The notes: generated from the letters alone by a model not told the origin. Counted from the first letter of the stretch, positions 42,452-51,997 are shown. The stretch: DNA of 64,000 nt from Saliniramus fredricksonii (GCF_900094735.1 NZ_FMBM01000002.1:2046001-2110000), one strand, 5' to 3'. A program made the numbers and translations.

Positions 42452-45400
42452 ATGGGTTCAGGCGTGCAGAAGAATCAATCGATCAATTTCAAGCTGGGGC
42501 GCCTCGTGCTTGTCGCCGTGGGCATCGCGCTGATCTGCGGAACGGCGATCAACCTGTGGCGCGAGGTGGAGCGCTACGGCCAGCAAAAGCATGAACAACT
42601 CGCCACCACGGCCCATGTCTTCGCCGCCGCCGCCGCCGAGGCGGTTGAGGCACGCGACCGCGCTCAGATCCTTTCCGTGATCCGTGCCATCAGCCGCGTT
42701 CCCCAGATGAATTATGCCGTTGTCCATGACGCAGAGGGCAGGCTCCTGGCCGAACTCGGCGCCGCGATCCTGCTCAGTGACGACCGTGACGTCATGATCC
42801 GCCCCGGAGAGCGGGTCAATGCGACGCGGCTGATCCGCAGCCGCAGCGTCCGCACGGAGGTTCCGATCGACAATGGCGGCGAGACAATCGGGAGTCTGAC
42901 CCTGATCAGCGATACCAGCGATCTTGCAGAACGAATGAAGGATATGCTGCTCGTGGCCGTCACCGCGTCAGCACTCGCCGCCGCGATCGGGCTGCTCATC
43001 TCGATCAAGATGCAGCGCCACATCACCCGACCGCTCCTGAACCTTGCGCACGCGATGGCCGGCATCCGGCTCAGTCACGATTACGAAGCCTATGTCGCCG
43101 CAGAGACCGATGACGAGATCGGCAATCTCGCCAAGAGCTTCAACACCATGATTGGCGAGATCCGAAAACGCGATACGCGGCTGGCGCGCCAGCGCGATCA
43201 GCTGGAGCAGGATGTGGCGGCGCGCACACGCGAATTTCTGGCCGCGAAGGAGGTCGCCGAGCAGGCCAGCCGGGCCAAGTCCGATTTTCTCGCGACCATG
43301 AGCCACGAGATCCGCACACCCATGAACGGCATGCTGGTCATGGCCGAATTGCTGGCGAAATCAGACCTGCCCGAACGTCAGCGGCGGCAGGCGGAAGTCA
43401 TCACCCGCTCGGGGCAGTCGCTCCTCGCCATCATCAACGACATCCTCGATTTCGCCAAGGTGGAGGCCGGCAAGCTCGAACTTGAGCGCGTGCCGGTGGA
43501 TCTCCACGAAGTCGCCGATACGGTCACCGCCCTGTTCGGCGCGCGGGCGCGCGAGAACGGGATCGATCTTGCCGCCGTCATCGCACCTGGCACCCCGCGC
43601 CATGTCATCGGCGATCCGACGCGGATCACACAGATCATTTCCAATCTGACCAGCAATGCCCTCAAATTCACCGAGAAGGGCCATGTCGTGATCCGCCTTG
43701 CCTGTGCTGACGGCATGCGCACGCGGCTGCGGATCGCCATCGAGGATACCGGTATCGGCATTGCACCGGACAAACTCGCCACAATCTTCTCCGCCTTCTC
43801 CCAGGCGGACCAGAGCACGACGCGACGTTTCGGCGGGACGGGGCTGGGGCTGACCATCTGCAAGCGGCTGGTCGAAGCCATGGATGGTGAGATCGGCGCG
43901 ACCAGTGAGGTCGGCAAGGGCTCCGCCTTCAGCTTCGACATACCGCTGCAGATCCCCGTCGGCGAGGCCTATCGCGAAGCGCCGCCGCCGCAGCCACATG
44001 CGCTGCCGCTCATGCTGGGCTCCGCCGGCTCCGGAAGCCGCCAGGCCCTGGCGGCGGTCGCGTCGCGATCGGGCTTCGCCCTCGTGGAGACCCACGAGGA
44101 ACGCGGTTACGGGCGCGCCACGATAACGGGTTTCTGGCTGATCAGCGCCGAGGGCCTCGTCGCGCGCAAAGCGCGCCCCAAGGGCGCCAAAGCCGTGATC
44201 GCCCTCGCCCCCATCGGCGCGGAAGCCGGCGAGATCGCGCTCGGGCGCGGGCTGGCCGATGCGGTGATGCGCCTGCCCGTCAGCATCAACGAGGCCGCTA
44301 CCCTGTTCGAACGGATGCGCGCCGGGAAGCCACTCGTTGCATCTGCGCCGAAACCGGGCGCGGATGGCGATTCACTGCCGCAATTCGCGCAGGCCCGCGT
44401 GCTGGTCGCCGATGACAGCCCGGTCAATCGCGAGGTCGCGAGCGCCGCCCTGGCCCGTTTCGGCATCAACCCCGATCTCGCCAGCGACGGCCTCCAGGCC
44501 CTGCGCCAGACACATGTGGCGGACTATGATCTGATCCTGATGGACGTTTCCATGCCGGAGATGGACGGCTACGAGGCAACCCGCCGTATCCGCCAGGACG
44601 AGGCGCGCAAGGGGCGCGCGCCCAAACGCATCGTCGCCCTGACCGCGCATGTGGTGGGCGCCGAGGCGCTCGGCTGGCAGGAGGCCGGGATGGACGGGGT
44701 GCTGCACAAGCCCTTCACCATCGCCCAGCTCGGCGAGACCCTCAGCCGCCATATCGGACAGGCCGCCCCGGACGAGATCGAGGCCGGTCCGCCGGCTGCG
44801 TCTCTGGATGATACGGAGCAAGTCCCGCAGGAGCCGGACCTGGCCGGGCAGGCCGATATCGTACCGGCGAAAACGGCCATTCCGCTGCAATCCTATGTCA
44901 CGGTGCTGGCGCAAAAACCGACGGAGACGTCGGAGCCGGAAGACCAGGGTGAGCCGGGCGAAGCGGCGACCGCACCGTCCTGCGTGCCGGAGGTCGTCGC
45001 GGCAGCCACGCAGGAGCAGGAGCAGGATAATGCCGACGCGCGCCCCGTCCTTGATGAGGACTTGATCGGCCAGTTGCAGCAGATGGGCGAAACCGCGGGG
45101 CCGGACTTCCTGCGCCGGGTTCTCGGGCTTTATCTCGAACATGCCCCCAAAGCGCTCGGCGATCTGCGCGAGGCGGCCTCACACGGCGATCCGCAGCAGA
45201 TTGCGAGCGCGGCGCATGCGCTGAAATCCATGAGCGCGAATATCGGCGCCCTGCCCCTCGTCGATCGTCTCGGCGCAATGGAAACCGCCGCCCAGCAGGA
45301 GGCAATCAGCCCCGATGCCGCAGAGCTCGATGATATCGAAAGCATGCTCGATACCGTCTTCGCCGCCCTGACTGCGCGCTTTGGCGAAGCCCTGGCCGGT

Positions 45401-45457
45401 GACGCGCCCGCGCGAAGCGGCGATCAGGCCCCGAAGGCGGGAAAGAAGCGCGCCTGA
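42452..45457 (+). CDS. Hybrid sensor histidine kinase (HAMP-HisKA-HATPase-REC-Hpt)
   Basis: A 1001-residue phosphorelay protein. TM1 is at residues 17-35 ([18 protein letters not shown]), followed by a ~130-residue periplasmic sensor of no known family, TM2 at ~167-187, a HAMP domain, and HisKA with His285 ([11 protein letters not shown]). The HATPase has [16 protein letters not shown] and [14 protein letters not shown]-like inactive stretch follows, then a true REC with Asp698 ([13 protein letters not shown]), and an Hpt domain with His922 ([11 protein letters not shown]). The chain can therefore relay His-Asp-His internally and pass phosphate on, most likely to the divergent receiver protein. 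The signal is unknown. Confidence 0.92.
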   Translation: MGSGVQKNQSINFKLGRLVLVAVGIALICGTAINLWREVERYGQQKHEQLATTAHVFAAAAAEAVEARDRAQILSVIRAISRVPQMNYAVVHDAEGRLLAELGAAILLSDDRDVMIRPGERVNATRLIRSRSVRTEVPIDNGGETIGSLTLISDTSDLAERMKDMLLVAVTASALAAAIGLLISIKMQRHITRPLLNLAHAMAGIRLSHDYEAYVAAETDDEIGNLAKSFNTMIGEIRKRDTRLARQRDQLEQDVAARTREFLAAKEVAEQASRAKSDFLATMSHEIRTPMNGMLVMAELLAKSDLPERQRRQAEVITRSGQSLLAIINDILDFAKVEAGKLELERVPVDLHEVADTVTALFGARARENGIDLAAVIAPGTPRHVIGDPTRITQIISNLTSNALKFTEKGHVVIRLACADGMRTRLRIAIEDTGIGIAPDKLATIFSAFSQADQSTTRRFGGTGLGLTICKRLVEAMDGEIGATSEVGKGSAFSFDIPLQIPVGEAYREAPPPQPHALPLMLGSAGSGSRQALAAVASRSGFALVETHEERGYGRATITGFWLISAEGLVARKARPKGAKAVIALAPIGAEAGEIALGRGLADAVMRLPVSINEAATLFERMRAGKPLVASAPKPGADGDSLPQFAQARVLVADDSPVNREVASAALARFGINPDLASDGLQALRQTHVADYDLILMDVSMPEMDGYEATRRIRQDEARKGRAPKRIVALTAHVVGAEALGWQEAGMDGVLHKPFTIAQLGETLSRHIGQAAPDEIEAGPPAASLDDTEQVPQEPDLAGQADIVPAKTAIPLQSYVTVLAQKPTETSEPEDQGEPGEAATAPSCVPEVVAAATQEQEQDNADARPVLDEDLIGQLQQMGETAGPDFLRRVLGLYLEHAPKALGDLREAASHGDPQQIASAAHALKSMSANIGALPLVDRLGAMETAAQQEAISPDAAELDDIESMLDTVFAALTARFGEALAGDAPARSGDQAPKAGKKRA

Positions 45458-45482
45458 CCCGCACGCGCCTCCCCGCCCCGTC

Positions 45483-46097
45483 TTACCAGCGCCGGCGCGC
45501 GCGGCGCGGATCGCGCTCGTAGCCGTAATGCTCGGGCTCGTACCAGCGCGGCGGGTGGGGCGGATCGCGGCGCGGCAGCAGCGCACCCAGCACGAGCCCG
45601 GCGGCGAGGCCGAGCGCGCCGATTGCGAGCGGGTGCTGTCGGGCATAGGCGCGGCTGCGGCGATAGCCGCGCCGACCGGCATCGACGGCCTCGTCGTAAT
45701 GCTCATGCGCCCATTCGCGCGCATCCTCGTAATGCTCGCGGGCCCATTCGCCGGCTTCGTCCAGGCCGTGTTCCGCCCGCTCACGCAAATCGTCGTAGGT
45801 TTCCGCTGCGCTTTCGCGCAGGTCGCGATAGGCTTCGCGCGCGCGGCGACGGGCCGCCTCGACGGCCTCGCGGGTCGCCTCGTCGGCGTGCTCGGCATAG
45901 GTGTCGAGCTGTGCGCGCAGGGATTCGAGCTCTTCCTCGACCTCGTGCCGCGCCTGCCGACGCGCCTTCTCGGCGATCTTCGACGCCGAGCGTGCGCTCT
46001 GGCGTATCCGCGCCGACGGTCTTGCGGAATAGGTGCCGGCCGGATTGGGGATTTCCTGCCCCTCATCCGGTGCGTTCTTGTCTTTGTCGTCGGCCAT
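45483..46097 (-). CDS. Alanine/glutamate-rich coiled-coil protein with membrane tail (ElaB/DUF883-like)
   Basis: A 204-residue protein. Residues 35-140 are a charged alpha helix rich in Ala, Glu and Arg with repeated EHYDEA/EHYEDA words. Residues ~150-172 (HPLAIGALGLAAGLVLGALL) form a membrane segment with the small-residue motif seen in ElaB/YqjD-type ribosome- or membrane-associated proteins. The tail is Arg/Pro/Tyr-rich. It is the last gene of a four-gene operon with a DUF3618 protein, a YqjE/holin-X-like protein and another membrane protein. The group is likely stress-induced; the role is unknown. Confidence 0.8.
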   Translation of the reverse strand: MADDKDKNAPDEGQEIPNPAGTYSARPSARIRQSARSASKIAEKARRQARHEVEEELESLRAQLDTYAEHADEATREAVEAARRRAREAYRDLRESAAETYDDLRERAEHGLDEAGEWAREHYEDAREWAHEHYDEAVDAGRRGYRRSRAYARQHPLAIGALGLAAGLVLGALLPRRDPPHPPRWYEPEHYGYERDPRRARRRW

Positions 46098-46108
46098 GCC
46101 GATACTCC

Positions 46109-46552
46109 TCAGCTGCGCGGTTGTGGTGACACATCGGGCGGGACACGCCCGCCTGGAGACATGCCGGACGCGGGATCCGGCGCCTGTCTTCCCTCAGAGA
46201 ACGCGTCACTGCGTGAAGAGTTCGATGCGTCCTTCGATGCAGCGTTCGCTTCGCGCCGGTATGCACGCTCCCGCGCCCGCGCAGCGCGGGCGGCATCGCG
46301 CTCCGCGCTCCCGGCCCGCCCGATCAGCCAGCCGATTCCCGCCATCACCGCGAGGACCGGTACGGGATTGTCGCGCAGGGCGCCCATCGCCCGGTCCACG
46401 ACATCGCCGTGGCGGGTGCGCCTGAGCGAGGCGAGCGCGTCATCGACCATGCCGGAGGCCGAGAGCTTGTGCTCGATGCGCTGGAGCGTCTGTTCGAGGC
46501 GCGCGCGCGAGCGCGCCACATCCGCCTCGATCTCCTCGATGCGCCGGCTCAT
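46109..46552 (-). CDS. DUF3618 domain-containing protein
   Basis: A 147-residue protein with the DUF3618 pattern: IEEIEADVARSRARLEQTL near the start and a hydrophobic segment NPVPVLAVMAGIGWLIGRAG at residues 60-80. A second half rich in Ala, Arg and Ser is probably disordered. The ATG overlaps the stop of the upstream gene by four bases, so it is translationally coupled. It is the third gene of the four-gene envelope operon. Proteins of this family tend to lie with YqjE-like and PRC-barrel genes in alphaproteobacteria; no activity is known. Confidence 0.82.
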   Translation of the reverse strand: MSRRIEEIEADVARSRARLEQTLQRIEHKLSASGMVDDALASLRRTRHGDVVDRAMGALRDNPVPVLAVMAGIGWLIGRAGSAERDAARAARARERAYRREANAASKDASNSSRSDAFSEGRQAPDPASGMSPGGRVPPDVSPQPRS

Positions 46553-47028
46553 CTGCGCCTCCTGCCGGAGAAGATATCCCCGTCGCGGTTCACCGATTCG
46601 CGCGTGCGCTTCGGCTCGAGCGTGGTCAGCGAGAGGCGGTTGCGGGCGATCAGGGCGAAGATGATGGCGAGGGCGAGCGTCACCCCGGCCACGATCAACG
46701 CGGCAAGCGCATCCGAGCCGACCAGCACCGCGATCCATTCGACCAGGGCGGAGGTGAGCAGCACGATGGTGGCGACGCCGAAGATCGCGGCGATCATCAG
46801 CATCACGATCCCGGCGATCAGGCGGGAGATGTTTTCCGCGAGTTCGGCGCGAAACAGCGCGAATTCCTTGCTCGCCAGCTCGGTCGCCTCACGCAGGGCA
46901 TCAGCGATGAGCTGGTAGAGCGCGCGCGGCCCGCGATCATCGCCGCCGCCATAGCCGGTGCCGTCTGGCCCGGTGCCGCCTGGCCGGGGCGCGTCCCGGT
47001 CGTCGTCGCGCGGATCATGCTCGGTCAT
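46549..47028 (-). CDS. YqjE / phage-holin-X-like membrane protein
   Basis: A 159-residue membrane protein. After a ~40-residue Asp/Gly/Pro-rich tail comes a helix (ALYQLIADALREATELASKE), then two hydrophobic segments (IAGIVMLMIAAIFGVATIVLL and the pair with ALIVAGVTLALAIIFALIA), the layout of the actinobacterial holin-X / YqjE family. Despite the name these are cellular membrane proteins with no shown lytic role. The start at 47028 removes seven residues of the longer frame and has a modest SD. It overlaps the gene before it on this strand by 14 bases, and the one after by four. Confidence 0.8.
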   Translation of the reverse strand: MTEHDPRDDDRDAPRPGGTGPDGTGYGGGDDRGPRALYQLIADALREATELASKEFALFRAELAENISRLIAGIVMLMIAAIFGVATIVLLTSALVEWIAVLVGSDALAALIVAGVTLALAIIFALIARNRLSLTTLEPKRTRESVNRDGDIFSGRRRR

Positions 47029-47545
47029 CGGGTTCACTCCACGCATCATCGGGATGGGGGCGCATCGGCGCGCGGGGGCGCATTGGCGCGGATTCGCGGC
47101 GCGGGCGGGTCAGCCAGCGCGCCAGCGCGAAACCCGCGAGCCCCGCCGCCGCCGCGACGAGCACCGGACGCTCGCGCGCGAAATCCTCCGCCGCATCGAC
47201 CATGTCGCGAAAGCTGCGGGTGCGGATATCATCGGCCAGGTTCTCCAGCCCGAGCGCTGCCGCATCGACGAAATCGCGGATATGCGGCCTGTCGTCGAAA
47301 GCATGCCCGGAATCGCGCAAGGAGCGCGCGACATCCTCCACGGACCGCGCCGCATCCCCCTTGCGCCGCTGCGCATAATCCGCCGCATGCCCCCGCGCCG
47401 CCTTCAGGAATTCCCGACCGCGCCCATAGAGCAGATCATCGATGAAGGCCGCAATCTCGTCATCCACAGGCGAGCGCCGCCGCTCGCTGTCGCGATCACG
47501 CGGGCCATCCCCCCGTTCATCCTCATCCCGATCATCCAAAGCCAT
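47015..47545 (-). CDS. Hypothetical membrane-anchored protein, first gene of stress operon
   Basis: A 176-residue protein not matched to a named family. The first ~30 residues are Asp/Arg-rich. A helical middle contains EIAAFIDDLLYGRGREFL and FVDAAALGLENLADDI. A membrane segment (RPVLVAAAAGLAGFALARWL) at about residue 140 is followed by an Arg/Pro tail. The same overall shape (charged helix, short membrane segment, disordered tail) appears in the three genes after it. The ATG at 47545 is close behind GGGGAGGG. An EcfG-like promoter lies at 47604-47629. Confidence 0.75.
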   Translation of the reverse strand: MALDDRDEDERGDGPRDRDSERRRSPVDDEIAAFIDDLLYGRGREFLKAARGHAADYAQRRKGDAARSVEDVARSLRDSGHAFDDRPHIRDFVDAAALGLENLADDIRTRSFRDMVDAAEDFARERPVLVAAAAGLAGFALARWLTRPRRESAPMRPRAPMRPHPDDAWSEPDDRA

Positions 47546-48066
47546 CACCCTCCCCAAACGCAACACGGCCAGAAGAGCTAACCGCAGCTGTGGTGCGGGG
47601 GTCAACATTTGTGGAGGGGGATGGGTTCCGGATCGGTCCTCGCGACCGATTGCTCGGCTGAAAAGGTGGAGCCAAGACCCGACCTTCCCGGTTTCCGGGC
47701 ATTCAGCGCGGAAAACCAGTCGTGCCTGTCGGAGGCTGCCATGGGCTGCTGCCGCCCTGCGGCGCTGCTTCGGCATCTCGCACTGATCGACATAAACAGG
47801 GCGCGCCCAGGAACAGGCCGGGTCGGAACGGATCGCGCGGAAAAATCTCCCGCTGTCTGCAGCTGACAACAACATCCCGCCGGCTCAGGCGGAAGCGAAT
47901 GATACGCGGCACTTGAGCCGGAGCGGATCTGCGGGTAAGAGACATTCGGAACGACCTCGGGCGCAGCGGGGACGGCACATCTCGCCCTGGCGCGTATGGT
48001 GCGGGCCGGACTGTCGAAGCCCATCCATGTCAGGGCGCCGCCAGCGAATGAGAGTCTGACAATCCG
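47546..48066. other. Divergent intergenic region of 521 bases before uppP
   Basis: No recognisable gene was found; both strands have only short frames of no family. It holds an EcfG-like promoter for the minus-strand operon near 47604-47629. The rest, up to the uppP start, should contain the uppP promoter, but no boxes were fixed. With the unplaced 279 bases on the other side of uppP, it may be a remnant of inserted DNA. Confidence 0.4.
47604..47629 (-). promoter_or_regulatory. EcfG-like general-stress promoter of the envelope operon
   Basis: On the minus strand GGAAC (47629-47625) is followed by a 17-base spacer and TGTT (47607-47604), the same variant as before the PRC-barrel gene. It lies about 60 bases before the first gene of the four-gene operon. 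Found by eye. Confidence 0.45.
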
Positions 48067-48903
48067 ATGGCCATGTATTATCTGATTTTCCTCGCCATCG
48101 TTCAGGGAATCACGGAATTTCTGCCCATCAGCTCTTCGGCTCACCTCATTCTCGGGCGCGATCTGATGAGTGCGATCGGGCTTCCGCCCTCACAAGGAAC
48201 GGCAGCCGATGAACTTGCCTTCGACATTGCGCTGCACGTCGGCTCGCTCGGGGCCGTCCTGTTGTATTTTCGCCGGGACGTCGGCGAAATGGTGTCAGGT
48301 CTGATCGATCTGTTGAGAGGCCACGGCAGTGAACGATCACGCCTGCTGCTGTTGGTCGCCGCCGGGACCGTTCCCATCCTGATCGTGGGCTTTCTTGCGA
48401 GGAACATCGTCAGCGATCTCTTGCGGGCGACGGAGATCATGGCGTGGGCGACGATCATATTCGGTATTGCGCTATGGGTGGCGGATCGGACGCCTATTGC
48501 CAAGCACGAACCCAAAGCGGTCACATTTCGCGATGCCCTCATTATCGGGCTGATGCAATGCCTTGCCATCATTCCCGGCGTCAGCCGATCCGGCATTACG
48601 ATGACAGCCGGGCGATTCCTTGGTTTCGATCGTCCACTCTCCGCCCGCTTCGCCCTGCTTCTGGCCATGCCGACCGTTGCCGCAGCCGGCATTCTTGCAT
48701 CCTATGAACTGTACGATCAAGGCGACACACGCATGACGGCGGATGCCCTGATCGGCGGGGGGCTTGCATTCATCGCCGCCTGGGCCGCGATCGCCCTGAT
48801 GATGCGCTGGCTGCGCGATGCGAGTTATACGCCGTTCGTCATATATCGCATCCTCCTGGGTCTGGTGCTGCTCGCTCTTGTCTATGGCATCGAAGTGACT
48901 TGA
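48067..48903 (+). CDS. uppP: Undecaprenyl-diphosphate phosphatase
   Basis: A 278-residue membrane enzyme (BacA/UppP) that recycles undecaprenyl diphosphate for peptidoglycan synthesis; its loss sensitises cells to bacitracin. The two family motifs are present: GITEFLPISSSAHLIL near residue 14 and IPGVSRSGITM near residue 175, which carry the Glu, Ser and Arg of the active site. Eight hydrophobic segments are seen. Its wobble GC is somewhat lower than that of most neighbours. It is flanked on both sides by unassigned DNA and by a truncated xdhC, which suggests it was inserted here or that a deletion occurred at its edge. Confidence 0.93.
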   Translation: MAMYYLIFLAIVQGITEFLPISSSAHLILGRDLMSAIGLPPSQGTAADELAFDIALHVGSLGAVLLYFRRDVGEMVSGLIDLLRGHGSERSRLLLLVAAGTVPILIVGFLARNIVSDLLRATEIMAWATIIFGIALWVADRTPIAKHEPKAVTFRDALIIGLMQCLAIIPGVSRSGITMTAGRFLGFDRPLSARFALLLAMPTVAAAGILASYELYDQGDTRMTADALIGGGLAFIAAWAAIALMMRWLRDASYTPFVIYRILLGLVLLALVYGIEVT

Positions 48904-49182
48904 ATCAGGAATGCCGTGACGCGTGGGAGCCTCGGGAACAGATCATCATCATCCGTCCTGCATCTTCAGGGTCTCCGCGCCGTCCGCCGCAACCGGCGCC
49001 GGTATGTGCCGCCCCTGCCTCCGTCTTCATTGAACCTGCGGCGGCAGGGCCGGTCATCGCGCAGAACATCAGCGTGTGGGGTCGTCTCCGGGATTCTGAC
49101 CAGGTCTGCGTGCGAACAACACTTTCAGGCGGAAGCGACGGCACTTGGAAATGCCCATGTCGCAGGCTGAACAAGCATCCCA
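48904..49182. other. Unassigned DNA between uppP and the xdhC remnant
   Basis: These 279 bases stand where the 3' half of xdhC would be expected. Frames on both strands are open for ~90 residues but show no family pattern. The stretch shares the word CAGGCGGAAGCGA with the gap on the other side of uppP (near 47890). No terminator of uppP was seen. Confidence 0.4.
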
Positions 49183-49592
49183 TCACCCCCGCACAACCCG
49201 TCCCCCCTCATCCACCCGACACGCCACCTCGAACCGCCCCTCCATCCCCGCCAGCGCGCGCAGATCCTCCAGATCCCGCCCGTCGAAGGTCTCGATCGAA
49301 AGCATCACCCGTCCGCCGCAGCATTGGCCGAGATCGGGGCCGAGTGCGTAGTCGAGAAAAAGCGCGGGGCCCCGGCCGGCCTCAAGGGCCTTGCGGCAAT
49401 CGGTGAGGACGTCCCATTCGAGGCGGCCGCCGCCGATCGTGCCCGCGAAGGCGCCGTCGGGGCGGACCGCGAGCCAGGCGCCGGCTTCGCGGGGGCGGAG
49501 CCCTTGACGGCGTGGATGCGCGCGAAAGCCGCCGCGCCGGCTTCCTCGACCATGGCGGCGAGGCGGGCGAAGGGGTTTGCCGCCCCGCTCAC
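49183..49592 (-). pseudogene. xdhC: xdhC remnant: frameshifted and 3'-truncated
   Basis: The minus strand after xdhB starts with a GTG at 49592 (overlap GTGA) and reads ANPFARLAAMVEEAGAAAFA, the N-terminus of XdhC, the factor that inserts the sulfurated molybdenum cofactor into xanthine dehydrogenase. At KGSAP the frame is lost. One more base in the run of five C near 49490-49495 would restore REAGAWLAVRPDGAFAGT and then IGGGRLEWDVL and DLGQCCGGRVML. Even then it stops at 49183, about 136 residues, against ~280-300 for the family: the Rossmann half is missing. The frameshift could be a sequencing error, but the truncation cannot. Confidence 0.8.
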
Positions 49593-51997
49593 GGCTGCGC
49601 TCCCGCCCCCGTCTTACCCGCCTCCAGCGACTCACCATCCAGCGCCTCACCCTGCAACGCCGCGCAGGCCCGCAGCACCGCCTCCGGCGTCGCCGGTGCG
49701 TCGAGGGGGACGCGCGCGCCTTCCGGGGCCACGGCGCGCACGGCATCGGTGATGGCGCAGAAGGCGGCATTGGCGAGCATCAGGGGCGGCTCGCCCACGG
49801 CTTTCGAGCGGTAGATCGTCTGCGTGCGGTTGGCATTGGGATAGAGCGTCACCTTGAAATGCTCGGGCACGTCGGAGGCGACGGGGATTTTATAGGTCGA
49901 GGGGGCGTGGGTGCGCAGCCGCCCCTCGCCGTCGAAGACGAGCTCTTCCGTCGTCAGCCAGCCCATGCCCTGCACGAACCCGCCCTCGATCTGGCCGATA
50001 TCCACCGCCGGATTGAGCGATTTGCCGACATCGTGGAGGATATCGACGCGGGTGATGCGGTTCTCGCCGGTGAGCGTGTCGATCACCGCCTCGGCACAGG
50101 CCGCGCCATAGGCGAAATAGAAAAACGGCTTGCCTTGCGCCTTCTCCCGGTCCCACCAGATTTCCGGCGTGCGGTAGAACCCGGCATGGGAGAGCTGCAC
50201 CCGGTTGAGGACGCAAGCGCGCGCGAGTTCGGGGAAGCTGAGGCTCTCATTGCCGATGAAGACGCGGTCGTCGCGGAAATCGATCTGCTCTGCCAGTACG
50301 CCATACTTTTCCGCAGCGAAAGCCGTCATCCGGGCCTTGATCGCCTCGCAGGCAACCTTCGCGGCCATGCCGTTGAGATCGGAGCCGGAGGAGGCCGCCG
50401 TCGGGGCGGTGTTGGGGACCTTCGCGGTGGTCGTGGCGGTGATGCGCACCCGCTCCATGGCGATGCCGAACTCCTCCGCCACCACCTGCGCCACTTTCAT
50501 ATAAAGCCCCTGGCCCATCTCGGTGCCGCCATGGTTGAGATGCACCGAGCCGTCCTGATAGACATGCACCAGCGCCCCGGCCTGGTTCAGATGCATCAGG
50601 GTGAAGCTGATGCCGAATTTCACCGGGGTGAGCGCGATCCCCTTCTTCAGGATGCGCGACGACGCGTTGAAGGCGGCGATCCCGGCCCGGCGCGCGCGGT
50701 AATCGGCGCTCTCGGCAAGCTCGGCGATCATCGCATGCATGATCTGCGGATCCTCGACCTTCTGGCCATAGGGGGTGATGTCGCGCCCCGCCGCATAGAG
50801 ATTGGCCAGCCGCACATCCAGCGGATCGCGCCCCGTGGCCCAGGCGATCTCGTCCATGGCGCGCTCGATCGAGAGCATGCCCTGCGGCCCGCCGAAACCG
50901 CGAAAGGCGGTATTCGAGACGGTGTTGGTCTTCAGCCGCCGCGTGTCGATGCGCACGGCGGGGAGATAATACGCGTTGTCGGAATGGAACATGGTGCGAT
51001 CGACCACGCCCTGGCTCAGATCCGCCGAATAGCCGCAGCGCACCAGATGCGCGACCTTGTAGCCCTGGATGACGCCGTCATCGTCGTAGCCGAGCGCGTA
51101 ATCGCAGCGCATGTCGTGGCGCTTGCCGGTGAGGGCGAAATCGTCATCGCGGTCGAGTCTGATCTTGCAGGGGCGCCCGGTAACCTTCGCGCCGAGCGCG
51201 GCGATCGCAGCCCATTGCGTGGCCTGGCTCTCCTTGCCGCCGAAGCCGCCCCCCATGCGGCGCACCTCGCAGGTGACATAGGCATCGGGCAGGGCCAGCA
51301 CCCGGGCGATCACGTGCTGGACTTCCGTGGGATGCTGGGTGGAGGAGGTGACGTGGATATCGCCTTCCTCGCCGGGCACTGCGAGCGCGGCCTGCCCTTC
51401 CAGATAGAAATGCTCCTGCCCGCCGATGCGCAGCGAGCCTTCCAGCCTGTGCGGGCTTTGCGCGATCGCGGCAGCGGCATCGCCGCGCCCGAAGCCGTAA
51501 TCGGCGAGCACGGTCTCGTCGCGCGCCTCGGCATCCTCGACGGTGACGGAGGGCCGCTCGGCATCGATTTCGACATGCGCCTTGCGCGCAGCGCGCCGGG
51601 CGGCGTCGCGGGTGGTCGCAACGACGGCGAAGAGCGCCTGGCCATGGAAATCGACGCGAGACTCGGCAAACATCGGATCATCGCCCATGGCGGGGGAGAC
51701 GTCGTTGGGGCCAGGTATGTCGGCAGCGGTGAGGACGGTGACGATACCGGGCGCGTCCCGCACCGGGGCGAGGTCGAGCGCGGTGATGCGCCCGCGCGCT
51801 TTCGGCGCCATGCCGATGGCGATATGCAGGGTGCCCTCCGGCTCGCGGATATCGTCGATATACTGCGCATTGCCCTGCACGTGCCGCAGGGCCGAATCAT
51901 GCGGCAGCGCCTGGCGTACATGCCGCAGGGGCCGCGACACATCATCGGCCATGCGCTCCGTATCGCCCTCGCCTTGCCCTGTCTTCACACCATCCAT
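49589..51997 (-). CDS. xdhB: Xanthine dehydrogenase molybdopterin-binding subunit
   Basis: An 802-residue molybdenum-cofactor subunit. Active-site words are intact: MGGGFGGKES with the purine-contacting Glu, TAFRGFGGPQGM with the second substrate Arg, GGTEMGQGLYMKV, and KAVGEPPLML with the catalytic Glu. This is the XdhB type from purine degradation, oxidising hypoxanthine and xanthine to urate. The ATG at 51997 is chosen over a GTG at 52000. xdhA, the FAD/[2Fe-2S] subunit that normally precedes xdhB, is absent: the next gene upstream encodes an MBL hydrolase. The operon is therefore broken at both ends unless xdhA is elsewhere. Confidence 0.93.
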   Translation of the reverse strand: MDGVKTGQGEGDTERMADDVSRPLRHVRQALPHDSALRHVQGNAQYIDDIREPEGTLHIAIGMAPKARGRITALDLAPVRDAPGIVTVLTAADIPGPNDVSPAMGDDPMFAESRVDFHGQALFAVVATTRDAARRAARKAHVEIDAERPSVTVEDAEARDETVLADYGFGRGDAAAAIAQSPHRLEGSLRIGGQEHFYLEGQAALAVPGEEGDIHVTSSTQHPTEVQHVIARVLALPDAYVTCEVRRMGGGFGGKESQATQWAAIAALGAKVTGRPCKIRLDRDDDFALTGKRHDMRCDYALGYDDDGVIQGYKVAHLVRCGYSADLSQGVVDRTMFHSDNAYYLPAVRIDTRRLKTNTVSNTAFRGFGGPQGMLSIERAMDEIAWATGRDPLDVRLANLYAAGRDITPYGQKVEDPQIMHAMIAELAESADYRARRAGIAAFNASSRILKKGIALTPVKFGISFTLMHLNQAGALVHVYQDGSVHLNHGGTEMGQGLYMKVAQVVAEEFGIAMERVRITATTTAKVPNTAPTAASSGSDLNGMAAKVACEAIKARMTAFAAEKYGVLAEQIDFRDDRVFIGNESLSFPELARACVLNRVQLSHAGFYRTPEIWWDREKAQGKPFFYFAYGAACAEAVIDTLTGENRITRVDILHDVGKSLNPAVDIGQIEGGFVQGMGWLTTEELVFDGEGRLRTHAPSTYKIPVASDVPEHFKVTLYPNANRTQTIYRSKAVGEPPLMLANAAFCAITDAVRAVAPEGARVPLDAPATPEAVLRACAALQGEALDGESLEAGKTGAGAQP

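Noticed and set aside
46549-47028. Phage holin as evidence of a prophage
   Set aside because: The holin-X/YqjE family is chromosomal, and the operon context (DUF3618, ElaB-like) is a cellular envelope one; no phage genes are nearby.
47602-48144. A 180-codon minus-strand frame in the gap before uppP
   Set aside because: No family pattern, no SD, and it overlaps the start of uppP.
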